Assembly: GCA_934466455.1 (NCBI GenBank)
Contig: CAKSLF010000022.1
Span: 1-20,220 of the forward strand
Length of the DNA stretch: 20,220 bases
Reading direction: 5' to 3'
From: an uncultured Oscillospiraceae bacterium
GTDB taxonomy: Bacteria; Bacillota; Clostridia; Oscillospirales; Ruminococcaceae
Under the pieces are notes generated by a model. The model saw only the letters and a list, made by a program, of their open reading frames with translations, made no database searches and was not told where the DNA came from. How positions within the stretch are numbered: position 1 is the stretch's first letter; every line of letters begins with the position of its first letter. The position numbers and the translations under genes were made by a program. Shown here piece after piece: positions 7,244 through 13,837 of the stretch.

Positions 7244-7276
7244 TTTGGCTGCCCGCAAGCCGGGCGGACAGCCAAA
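7244..7276. repeat. Imperfect palindrome, REP-like
   Basis: TTTGGCTG (7244-7251) pairs with CAGCCAAA (7269-7276) and CCCG (7252-7255) with CGGG (7261-7264), with CGGA bulged. There is no T-run on either side, so it is not a terminator. The surrounding 7224-7370 is GC-rich, has no gene, and may be remains of inserted repeats. Confidence 0.4.
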
Positions 7277-7412
7277 AAAACGGTATAAGCGGCGGAGCGG
7301 TTTTCGGAAAGCGGGGCGGCATTGCTCCTTTGCTGCGGCTTTGTTCACCTCCGCAAGCGTTAAAAAAATTTCCGTGCTCAAATTTGGCGCAGCGGCTTTT
7401 TTAGAAAATCAA

Positions 7413-7436
7413 GTCCGTGCTCATTTGAGCACGGAC
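7413..7436 (-). terminator. Terminator of the antiporter gene (shared-stem family 1)
   Basis: GTCCGTGCTCA (7413-7423) pairs with TGAGCACGGAC (7426-7436). Read on minus it follows the antiporter stop codon by 12 nt, with a mediocre U-tract (TTGATTTTCT). An extra single arm TCCGTGCTCAAAT (7371-7383) can pair instead with 7423-7435. The stem core equals that at 1091 and 4162. Confidence 0.65.
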
Positions 7437-7448
7437 CCTCTTCAAACA

Positions 7449-8753
7449 TCAATTTTTATGGTTCCAGGACTTTCTTTCGCCGGAAAGCAGATCCTTTCGG
7501 CGGTTCTTATATTCCTCCGGCTTTGCAACAATATCGCCGGAACGGGTTAGGGCACGCTTTGTCAGCGTCGGACCGATAAGCTCATAAATAAGGATTGCAA
7601 AAAGCACGATGTTGCGGATAATCTCGCCGTCACCCTCAAGCTGGGCTGCGGTTACGCACATACCGAGGGCAACTCCCGCCTGGGGCAAAAGCGCAATTCC
7701 AAGGTTATCCGTAACTTTTTTCTCCTGCTTTGTGGCAATGCACCCGCCGAATGCGCCGAGATATTTTCCCGCCGCACGAACAAGCACATAGATAATGCCC
7801 ATAAGCACCACCCAAGGGTCCTTGAAAACCGAAAGCTCCAGCCCCGCACCGCTTACGACAAAGAAAAATACATAAAGAGGCGCAGTCCAGCGGTCGGCAC
7901 GCTCCATAAGGTCAAAGGAAAGCGGGCAGGTGTTGCAAAAAACGGTTCCGAGCATCATGCAAACAAGCAGGGAGCTGAAGGAAATATGCAGCCCGCCAAG
8001 GCTGAATTCTATCGAGGAAAGCGCAACCGTCAGAAGTACAAAACCGATCGTCATAGACATACGGTTGCTGTTGGAAAAGAATCTTTTTTCGAGAAGGGTC
8101 AGCAAATAGCCAAGCCCGCCGCCGAAAACAAGGGAAAGAACAATCTCCAAAAGCGGCTCCGCAGCTATTGAAACAAGGTCGATGGCTCCGCTGTTCATCG
8201 CTCTTGCCGCACCAAAGCTTACCGCAAAGACAACAAGCCCCACTGCGTCGTCAAGGGCGACTATCGGAAGCAGCAAATCGGTAAGCTCGCCCTTTGCCTT
8301 ATATTGCCGAACGACCATAAGCGTTGCGGCGGGGGCGGTTGCCGTGGCGATTGCGCCAAGGGTTATTGCCGCAGGAAGAGAAAGCTTTTCCGGCATTGCA
8401 AAATGGAAGGCAACAAGTGCGGCGTCCGTAAGCAATGCGGCGGCAAGTGCCTGAACAATTCCGATTATTGTTGCCGCCTTGCCGGTTTTTTTAAGGTCGG
8501 AAAGGCGAAATTCGTTACCTATCGCAAAGGCGATAAAGCCAAGGGCTGTGTTGGAAATCGGCGTAAGGGCGGAAACATCCCCTGCGGTATTAAACCCAAG
8601 CCCCGGCACGCCCAATGCGCCGAGCACATATGGTCCCACAAGAACGCCCGTAATCAGATATGCGGTAACATCGGGGAGATGAAAGGGCTTCAGCACTCTT
8701 GTCATCAAAAGCCCGGCGATTATCGCAACAGAAATCGAAAGCAAAGCAGTCAT
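7449..8753 (-). CDS. CPA2-type cation:proton antiporter
   Basis: 434 aa from ATG 8753, preferred because AAGAAGG lies 8 nt upstream; an in-frame GTG at 8774 lacks this. It is an integral membrane protein with about 12-13 hydrophobic segments throughout and a short hydrophilic tail of about 40 residues; there is no TrkA/RCK domain. The domain is the Na+/H+ exchanger fold of the CPA2 (KefB/NapA-like) family. A paired acidic motif D168-D169 sits inside a membrane segment (VALDDAVGLVVF); in this superfamily a DD pair usually goes with electrogenic exchange of Na+ for H+. The transported ion is not certain. It is a single-gene unit with promoter 8835-8863 and terminator 7413-7436. Confidence 0.9.
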   Translation of the reverse strand: MTALLSISVAIIAGLLMTRVLKPFHLPDVTAYLITGVLVGPYVLGALGVPGLGFNTAGDVSALTPISNTALGFIAFAIGNEFRLSDLKKTGKAATIIGIVQALAAALLTDAALVAFHFAMPEKLSLPAAITLGAIATATAPAATLMVVRQYKAKGELTDLLLPIVALDDAVGLVVFAVSFGAARAMNSGAIDLVSIAAEPLLEIVLSLVFGGGLGYLLTLLEKRFFSNSNRMSMTIGFVLLTVALSSIEFSLGGLHISFSSLLVCMMLGTVFCNTCPLSFDLMERADRWTAPLYVFFFVVSGAGLELSVFKDPWVVLMGIIYVLVRAAGKYLGAFGGCIATKQEKKVTDNLGIALLPQAGVALGMCVTAAQLEGDGEIIRNIVLFAILIYELIGPTLTKRALTRSGDIVAKPEEYKNRRKDLLSGERKSWNHKN

Positions 8754-8779
8754 AAATTTTCCCTTCTTTTTCACTAAAA

Positions 8780-8806
8780 TTGCCCGGCAATCCTTAATCC
8801 GGGCGA
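8780..8806 (-). other. Leader hairpin upstream of the antiporter gene
   Basis: GCCCGG (8782-8787) pairs with CCGGGC (8799-8804), extended by weak pairs at 8780-8781 with 8805-8806, with an 11-nt loop. It lies inside the leader, about 27 nt before the start codon, followed on minus by AATTTTAG. It could be a weak attenuator; no known riboswitch is recognised. Confidence 0.35.
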
Positions 8807-8834
8807 AGCGTTTTTCTTAAAATCACAAAAACTT

Positions 8835-8863
8835 AATATATACCTTTTTTGAGGCAAATTCAA
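8835..8863 (-). promoter_or_regulatory. Promoter of the antiporter gene
   Basis: On the minus strand TTGAAT (8863-8858), 17 bp, TATATT (8840-8835). The leader would be about 75 nt and contains the hairpin at 8780-8806. Bases 8864-8988 are A/T-rich and contain nothing recognisable. Confidence 0.65.
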
Positions 8864-8988
8864 TAGCAAAAACAATACTTTTTGTAGCTTTTACAAGAAA
8901 TATTGCGGTTTGTATAAAATTATTTTTCCTTTGCAAAGGGAAAGGTTCGTTTAAGAATATTGCAGGCTGTTTTTATATCCGAATATGC

Positions 8989-9027
8989 AAAAAAGCTCTT
9001 TCCCTAAAAAACGGAAAGAGCTTTTTT
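8989..9027. terminator. Terminator ending the propeller-SBP/permease operon (shared-stem family 2)
   Basis: A6-GCTCTTTCC (8989-9003) pairs with GGAAAGAGC-T6 (9013-9027), loop of 9. It has U-tracts on both strands; on minus it closes the operon 18 nt after the MacB-like stop codon. The core GCTCTTTCC/GGAAAGAGC recurs in the SBP2 terminator at 16552-16590. Confidence 0.9.
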
Positions 9028-9045
9028 TCTGTTATTGAACAAATC

Positions 9046-10260
9046 TTAATCGGCGGAGGAGTCCTCGGAATATGCTTCCTCGGAAAGGTCGTCGGCGGAA
9101 AAATCATTGCCGTCGTCTTTATCGGCTTTTTCCGCATCGGCTTCGGCTTCTTCCGCTTTCTTTTCTTCCTCAAGCCGCTGTTCTTCCAAAACCTTGGCGT
9201 GCTGCTCTTTTTCGTAAAGCCTGTCGTTCATATCGTCGCAAAGCTTTACGGAAAGCTCCTTTGTCTTTCCCAAAAGGACGGAGGCACCCTTCTTAGCGTA
9301 CTTATACACAAGCACCGCCGCAATTATCACCGGAACAAGGATAAACACAAAGAAAAGCAGCAATGCCGCTGCGGCATAATCCTCCGTAAGGCGGGCGGCA
9401 TTTTCCCAATAGGGGAAAATTACGCCGTCGGTGCGCATGGAACGCTTTCCGAAATCCTTTATGACGCTCCAAATTCCGCTTATGCCGTATCTTGCGCCCT
9501 CGTCAACATAAACGGCGGTATCTCCGCCGGGGAAATTATCCTTAACAATGTTCATTGCAAAGTTTGTAACCGGGTTTGGGAAAACAAGCTCGTAGCAATT
9601 TATCTCCTCGCCGGAAACCTCGTTAAACACATCATAAGCCATATAAAGCCCGATGTCTTTTCCGTAGGCTTCCTCGCTTGCAAAGTCGGAATCCCGCTCC
9701 ACAACGCCGGCAACATAAAATTTTCTTCCGGAGATCTCAAGCTCCATTCCGTCAACCTCGATTGCGCCGAAAAGCTTCCATGCAAGCTCCTTGTCGATGA
9801 CGACTCCGTCGTGCATAAGGTCGCTTTCCGCAATATAGTTTCCGCTGCGAAGGAGCATCGGGTGGAAGAAGAAGAAATCCCCGCCGACGCCGAGAGCCTC
9901 CACCGTTGCGGAGCCTTTATCCGTGCTTGCATAAACGGAGCCGTTTCCGCAATAGGCAAAGGTCCAAAGGGTGCGTCCCTCCGCCGCCTCCATGGAGTTT
10001 TCGGTAAGCTTTGTTTCCAATGTGCTCTTAAAGGAATACACCGCCTGTTGGTCGATTCTTGCGGTTTCCGGAACAAAGCAGGAAATATAGGCAAAGCTTT
10101 CGCCGGAATTTCCCGCCCATTTTTTCGCCGCCTTTGTGTATTCAAGAGTGTTCCGCATTTTTGCATATACCCCAAGGCAGCACCCGGCAAGGATTATCAG
10201 CACAAGGCTTATCGCCACGGAAAGCTTATGTTTTTTAATCCAATCCAAAGCGTTTTTCAA
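9046..10260 (-). CDS. MacB-like periplasmic core domain protein with two membrane segments, no ATPase domain
   Basis: 404 aa from TTG 10260. This start is chosen because GGAGGGAG (10270-10277) lies 9 nt upstream and the previous gene stops between them; the open frame runs to 10290 only with an overlap. Order: short basic N-terminus, membrane segment about 12-34, extracytoplasmic domain about 35-285 resembling the MacB core domain, one membrane segment about 300-328, then a cytoplasmic tail of about 75 residues that is strongly charged (Lys/Glu, then Asp/Glu/Ala). MacB itself has a fused ATPase and four helices; here the ATPase and two helices are missing. On its own it should not transport. 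It is last in the operon, directly after the MacA-like adaptor. Role unknown; an adaptor partner or scaffold is inferred. Confidence 0.75.
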   Translation of the reverse strand: MKNALDWIKKHKLSVAISLVLIILAGCCLGVYAKMRNTLEYTKAAKKWAGNSGESFAYISCFVPETARIDQQAVYSFKSTLETKLTENSMEAAEGRTLWTFAYCGNGSVYASTDKGSATVEALGVGGDFFFFHPMLLRSGNYIAESDLMHDGVVIDKELAWKLFGAIEVDGMELEISGRKFYVAGVVERDSDFASEEAYGKDIGLYMAYDVFNEVSGEEINCYELVFPNPVTNFAMNIVKDNFPGGDTAVYVDEGARYGISGIWSVIKDFGKRSMRTDGVIFPYWENAARLTEDYAAAALLLFFVFILVPVIIAAVLVYKYAKKGASVLLGKTKELSVKLCDDMNDRLYEKEQHAKVLEEQRLEEEKKAEEAEADAEKADKDDGNDFSADDLSEEAYSEDSSAD

Positions 10261-10264
10261 ATTA

Positions 10265-11920
10265 TTACGCTCCCTCCGCCATACGGACAAGGGTGCCCGC
10301 CTCTATCGGCTTGCTTGAGGTTGTGATGACATAATCGCCGTAGCTAAGCCCGGTTACGGCTACGGAAACATCGTCCTCCGCAAGCACCTGGACATCAACT
10401 CTTGTTGCAACATAGCGGTTTCCGATGGGGCTTGGCTTTTCGGTAAGAACAAGGACGAATTTTCCGTTTGTATCGCTTCTTACTGCGCTTTTTGGAACAA
10501 TGGAATCATAGTTTTGGCTCTTTTGACCTATGGAGAGGCTTACATTTGTTCCGGGTTCAACATCGCCGGAAACAGTGAAGACAAGAAGCTTGTTTTTTCC
10601 GCCGGAGCTTGGGTCGTTCTTTATGCTGTCAAGCACGGCTTTTATCTCGCTTCCCCACCAATAGGAGGAAACCTCCGCCGTATCGCCGACGGAAACCTTT
10701 TTTGCCTGCTCCGCAGTTGCGGAAATGCTTACGGTATAGCCCCTGTCGGTAAGCTCGATTGTTGCAAGGGGCGTTCCGGAGGCGGCTTCTCCGCCTGCTT
10801 TTACATTGATTTCGCTTATGGTGCCGGCGGTTTTTGCAACGACCTCGTTGCCCATATCTCCGCCGGAAAGCTCCTGAACTTTTTTACGGAGCTTTTCAAG
10901 CTCCTTTTGCTCCTTGCTTTCGTTAAGAGCGTCGATTTTCTTTTGTATATCCTCGTTGTTCTGCTCGGTGCGGAGAGCCTTTATTGCGGAATTATATGCC
11001 TCCTCCGCCTGAGAAAGCTCTGCAACGGCACTGTCGTAATCGCTTTTTGTTACGGAGCCGTATTTTGCTTCCGCTGCTGCGGCGTTTTGTTCCGCAAGAA
11101 CATATTTATCATAGAGAATGTTATATTCCGTTTCCGGTACGCCGAATGCCTCAAGCTTTGTTTGGTATTCGGTAACGGCTGCCTGCCATGCACTTTTTGT
11201 TTCCATGGCTGCGTTGTATTTTGCAACCGCACCCTCGTGGTTGGGGCTTTCCGGGTTTGTATAATCCGGGTCTGCGGAAATTCTTGCAACCTCTTTTTCC
11301 GCCTCCGAAAGATTTTTCTTTGCTTCGGAAAGAAGCTCCTTCAGGCTTACGATTCCGGAAAGCTTATCCTCGCCGCCGGCAAGGACAACAAGGTGCTGTT
11401 TTGCTTCGTCACGGGCTTTTGTTGCCTCGGTAACGGCTTTATAGCCGGCATAGACATAGCTTTCGTTGCTCTTTGCTTTTTTCCATGCGTCGTAGGCTGC
11501 CTGTGCGGAGGAGGAGGCGGAGCTTTCGCCTTTGTTCATCATTGCCTCAAGCAGCTTTATCTGATACTGAAGCTCTGCATTGGCAAGCTCCTCTTTTGCC
11601 GCTTCAAGGTCGGAGCTGTCGCCCTCTTGGAGGGTGAAAAGCACATCGCCCGCCTCTACCTTTTGACCGACCTTTACAAGAACGGAATCAACCTTTCGGT
11701 TCTGGTCGATGGTGACATCATAGGTTTGGTTTGCGGCAACGGTACCGCTGCCTCTGATTTTTGTGTTTATCGTGCCGGAGCTTACATACTGGGTGGAAAC
11801 CTCCGGCAGGGAACGGAGCAAAAATGTATTTGAGAAAAAGGTAAGCACCAGCATAATGCTTAGGAAGATTATCGCAGCGTTCTTGACCCATTCTCTTTTT
11901 TTGACTTTTTCTTCTGCCAT
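10265..11920 (-). CDS. Membrane fusion (adaptor) protein, HlyD/MacA/YknX type, with long coiled coil
   Basis: 551 aa from ATG 11920 (AAGGA at 11931-11935). Order: basic cytoplasmic start, membrane segment about 15-35, first lipoyl half-motif about 73-98 (VGQKVEAGD), a long Ala/Glu/Lys-rich coiled coil about 103-350, second lipoyl half about 358-387, beta-barrel, and a C-terminal membrane-proximal domain to 551. The coiled coil is long for this family; in Gram-positive bacteria such adaptors (YknX) work with a YknY ATPase and YknZ/MacB permease. Neither an ATPase nor a full permease is here. Its position after two sugar-type permeases, and before a MacB-like fragment, suggests that it bridges the permease and outer components. 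Family assignment firm, role inferred. Confidence 0.85.
   Translation of the reverse strand: MAEEKVKKREWVKNAAIIFLSIMLVLTFFSNTFLLRSLPEVSTQYVSSGTINTKIRGSGTVAANQTYDVTIDQNRKVDSVLVKVGQKVEAGDVLFTLQEGDSSDLEAAKEELANAELQYQIKLLEAMMNKGESSASSSAQAAYDAWKKAKSNESYVYAGYKAVTEATKARDEAKQHLVVLAGGEDKLSGIVSLKELLSEAKKNLSEAEKEVARISADPDYTNPESPNHEGAVAKYNAAMETKSAWQAAVTEYQTKLEAFGVPETEYNILYDKYVLAEQNAAAAEAKYGSVTKSDYDSAVAELSQAEEAYNSAIKALRTEQNNEDIQKKIDALNESKEQKELEKLRKKVQELSGGDMGNEVVAKTAGTISEINVKAGGEAASGTPLATIELTDRGYTVSISATAEQAKKVSVGDTAEVSSYWWGSEIKAVLDSIKNDPSSGGKNKLLVFTVSGDVEPGTNVSLSIGQKSQNYDSIVPKSAVRSDTNGKFVLVLTEKPSPIGNRYVATRVDVQVLAEDDVSVAVTGLSYGDYVITTSSKPIEAGTLVRMAEGA
10270..10277 (-). promoter_or_regulatory. Ribosome binding site that fixes the TTG start of the MacB-like gene
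   Basis: GGAGGGAG on minus lies inside the last codons of the membrane fusion protein gene, and 9 nt later comes TTG at 10260. This near-consensus site points to the rare TTG start and to translational coupling with the upstream gene, whose TAA ends at 10265. Confidence 0.65.
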
Positions 11921-11926
11921 AATAAT

Positions 11927-12811
11927 TTATCCTTTCACCGAGCCTTGGTGTGCAATTCCTTCAACAAGGTATTCTTCTCCATGGAGGAAGAGCAGCAGCG
12001 TCGGAATCATATAAATTGTTGCAACGGCAAAGGCAATTCCGACCTCGCCGGCATTTATTGTTGAAAGATAGACCGAAAGCGGCTGCTTTTCGGCATCCGG
12101 AAGCAGGATTATAGGCTGCTCCACCATGTTCCAATAGTCGATAAAGACAAGCATCGCTATTGAATAGAGTGCGCTTCGGCACTGGGGAAGGCATATCTTC
12201 GTAAAAATCTGCCATTCGCCGGCACCGTCAAGCTTTGCCGCTTCGATAAGAGAAACGGGTATGCGCCGCATAAATTTTGTTAACAGGAAAACCGAAAACG
12301 GCGCAAACATTCCGGGAAAAATTATTGCCCAGCGGGTGTTCAAAATCCCAAACCAGTCGCTTACAAGATAGTTCGGAACAAGGGTTACCTGATATGGCAT
12401 AAGCATCAGGATAACATAAAAGAAGAACATAAAGCTGCGGAACTTTCCCCTCCAACGGGTAAAGCCGTAGGCTGCAAGCGCAGCCGTCGCCACCTGAAAA
12501 ATAACTATCGGAACAACAAGGATAACCGAGTTCCAAAATTTGAAGAGGTAATCCGGGCTTTTTACAAGGGCGGTTATGTACTGGGAAAGGGTGACCTTAT
12601 CCGGAATAAATTTTAGGGTGACCTTATCCGAAATAAAGGTTTTGCTTCCGCCGGAAAAATTCTGAAAAATCTTGCCGTAGTTGGCGTTTATCTCGCTTTG
12701 CTCCATAAAGGAGTTTGTTATGGTAAGCACCGTAGGCATTATAAACATAAGAGCAAATATTGCGCAGACGACCACGGTTATGGCTCTGCCGATGATTTTT
12801 TTCTTTTTCAT
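11927..12811 (-). CDS. Carbohydrate ABC transporter permease, MalG-like
   Basis: 294 aa. Six hydrophobic segments and the permease EAA loop EAAKLDGAG-EW (from about residue 190), which docks to the ATPase, mark it as the second permease of a CUT1 sugar importer. The periplasmic loop after segment 1 is longer than usual (about 35-75, with repeated K-V-T-L). Start ATG 12811 overlaps the stop of the MalF-like gene by one base, so the two are translationally coupled. Its stop lies 6 nt before the adaptor gene. The ATPase partner is missing from the window; many Firmicutes sugar importers share a distant MsmX-type ATPase. The substrate cannot be told. Confidence 0.9.
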   Translation of the reverse strand: MKKKKIIGRAITVVVCAIFALMFIMPTVLTITNSFMEQSEINANYGKIFQNFSGGSKTFISDKVTLKFIPDKVTLSQYITALVKSPDYLFKFWNSVILVVPIVIFQVATAALAAYGFTRWRGKFRSFMFFFYVILMLMPYQVTLVPNYLVSDWFGILNTRWAIIFPGMFAPFSVFLLTKFMRRIPVSLIEAAKLDGAGEWQIFTKICLPQCRSALYSIAMLVFIDYWNMVEQPIILLPDAEKQPLSVYLSTINAGEVGIAFAVATIYMIPTLLLFLHGEEYLVEGIAHQGSVKG

Positions 12812-13731
12812 CAGCCCTCCACATCCTTTCCGAAGGCGTCCTCCACCTTAAAGAGAAGCGCAATAAGCCCGACCATAAATACTGCCATAAGAACCGCCGC
12901 AGCGGAAAGCTTTTGGTAATCAAGGGAGGCAAAGGTGTTATTCATAAAGTGCTGGAGCATATACAGCCCCTCGTAGGGGTATTTTCCCGTAAGCAGATAT
13001 ATCTCTCTGAATACCTTAAAGGAGTTTATCATGGAGAGAATCGTTACGAAAAGCACCGTTGGCGAAAGATAGCGCAGCTTTATGGCAAAAAATTTGTACC
13101 AGCCGGGCGCACCCTCAACATCCGCCGCCTCAAGCAGCTCCCTCGGTATATTGGCAAGGGCAGCCATAAACAAAATCATATTATAGCCAAGGTTTTTCCA
13201 AAGATAGAGCACCGTTATTACCCCAAGGCAATATTCGGATTTCAGCCAGTCGATTTTATCAAGCCCAAAGGTCGTGATAAATTCGTTAAGTGCGCCGTTG
13301 TAGTCAAAAAGCACCTGCCAAATAAGCACGACGGAGGCGACCGGCACCATTATCGGGCTTAAAAAGAAAGTGCGGAACTGGCTTTTTAGGGGGATTTTTT
13401 CCTCCAGCATCAGCGCAAGGACAATGGAGAGGATTACCGCAAGGGGCACTGCCATTGCCGAAAATTTAAGGGTATTGTTTACCGCAGTTTGGAACGAGGA
13501 GTTGCCCAGCACATTTTTGTAGTTTTCCAAAAAGACAAATTCCGGGTTTATGGGACTTCGTATAATCGAATAATACACAACCACGAAAAAAGGCAGAATG
13601 AAAAACAGCGAAACGCCCAGTACACTGGGCGAAAGATAAAGTATGCTGCGCAGCTTATCCGCCGCTTTTGCGGAAAGCCCTTTTTTCGGCTTTGCGCCGT
13701 TTGTTTTCTGCATAGTTTCTTTCTGTTTCAT
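12811..13731 (-). CDS. Sugar ABC transporter permease, MalF-like
   Basis: 306 aa if started at ATG 13731. The frame is open to a TTG at 13785, and another ATG lies at 13713; none has a good Shine-Dalgarno, so the start is uncertain. A basic N-terminal tail (about 1-30) is followed by six membrane segments, with the EAA loop EAADVEGAPGW from about residue 201, typical of the first permease of CUT1 importers. It pairs with the MalG-like protein. It follows the SBP1 gene after a very stable hairpin (13786-13819), which may give unequal expression of binding protein and permease. No nucleotide-binding subunit follows. Confidence 0.88.
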   Translation of the reverse strand: MKQKETMQKTNGAKPKKGLSAKAADKLRSILYLSPSVLGVSLFFILPFFVVVYYSIIRSPINPEFVFLENYKNVLGNSSFQTAVNNTLKFSAMAVPLAVILSIVLALMLEEKIPLKSQFRTFFLSPIMVPVASVVLIWQVLFDYNGALNEFITTFGLDKIDWLKSEYCLGVITVLYLWKNLGYNMILFMAALANIPRELLEAADVEGAPGWYKFFAIKLRYLSPTVLFVTILSMINSFKVFREIYLLTGKYPYEGLYMLQHFMNNTFASLDYQKLSAAAVLMAVFMVGLIALLFKVEDAFGKDVEG

Positions 13732-13785
13732 TGCTTTCTTACAAAAAAATTTTTTCCTTTGCTTATTGATGGATTTTTTTGTCAA

Positions 13786-13819
13786 TGTTCTGCCGCCCGC
13801 AGAGGCGGGCGGCAGAACA
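13786..13819 (-). other. Intercistronic hairpin between SBP1 and the permeases
   Basis: A 15-bp perfect, GC-rich stem (13786-13800 with 13805-13819, loop of 4), with no U-tract on minus after it. It is therefore not a normal terminator. A stable stem-loop after a binding-protein gene and before permease genes is known from malE-malF to protect the upstream mRNA from 3' decay, which fits here. Confidence 0.75.
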
Positions 13820-13837
13820 AAGCATATGCAGGATTTT

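Noticed and set aside
8754..8828. Ion riboswitch in front of the antiporter gene
   Set aside because: Only one small hairpin is visible; no match to a riboswitch consensus known to me.
10261..10290. Overlapping TTG start at 10290 for the MacB-like gene
   Set aside because: No ribosome site in front of it, whereas the TTG at 10260 has GGAGGGAG at ideal distance.
9199..10326. Plus-strand frame opposite the MacB-like gene
   Set aside because: It runs across two genes and their junction, has low-complexity composition and no start signal.
10514..11833. Long open frame (439 codons) antisense to the membrane fusion protein gene
   Set aside because: It mirrors a GC-third-position-biased gene, has an odd Cys/Phe/Leu-rich composition and no ribosome site; the opposite strand has clear domains.
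9046..13731. Interpretation as a simple ABC exporter of MacAB type
   Set aside because: Two permeases carry EAA loops of sugar importers, and neither an ATPase domain nor a four-helix MacB is present.
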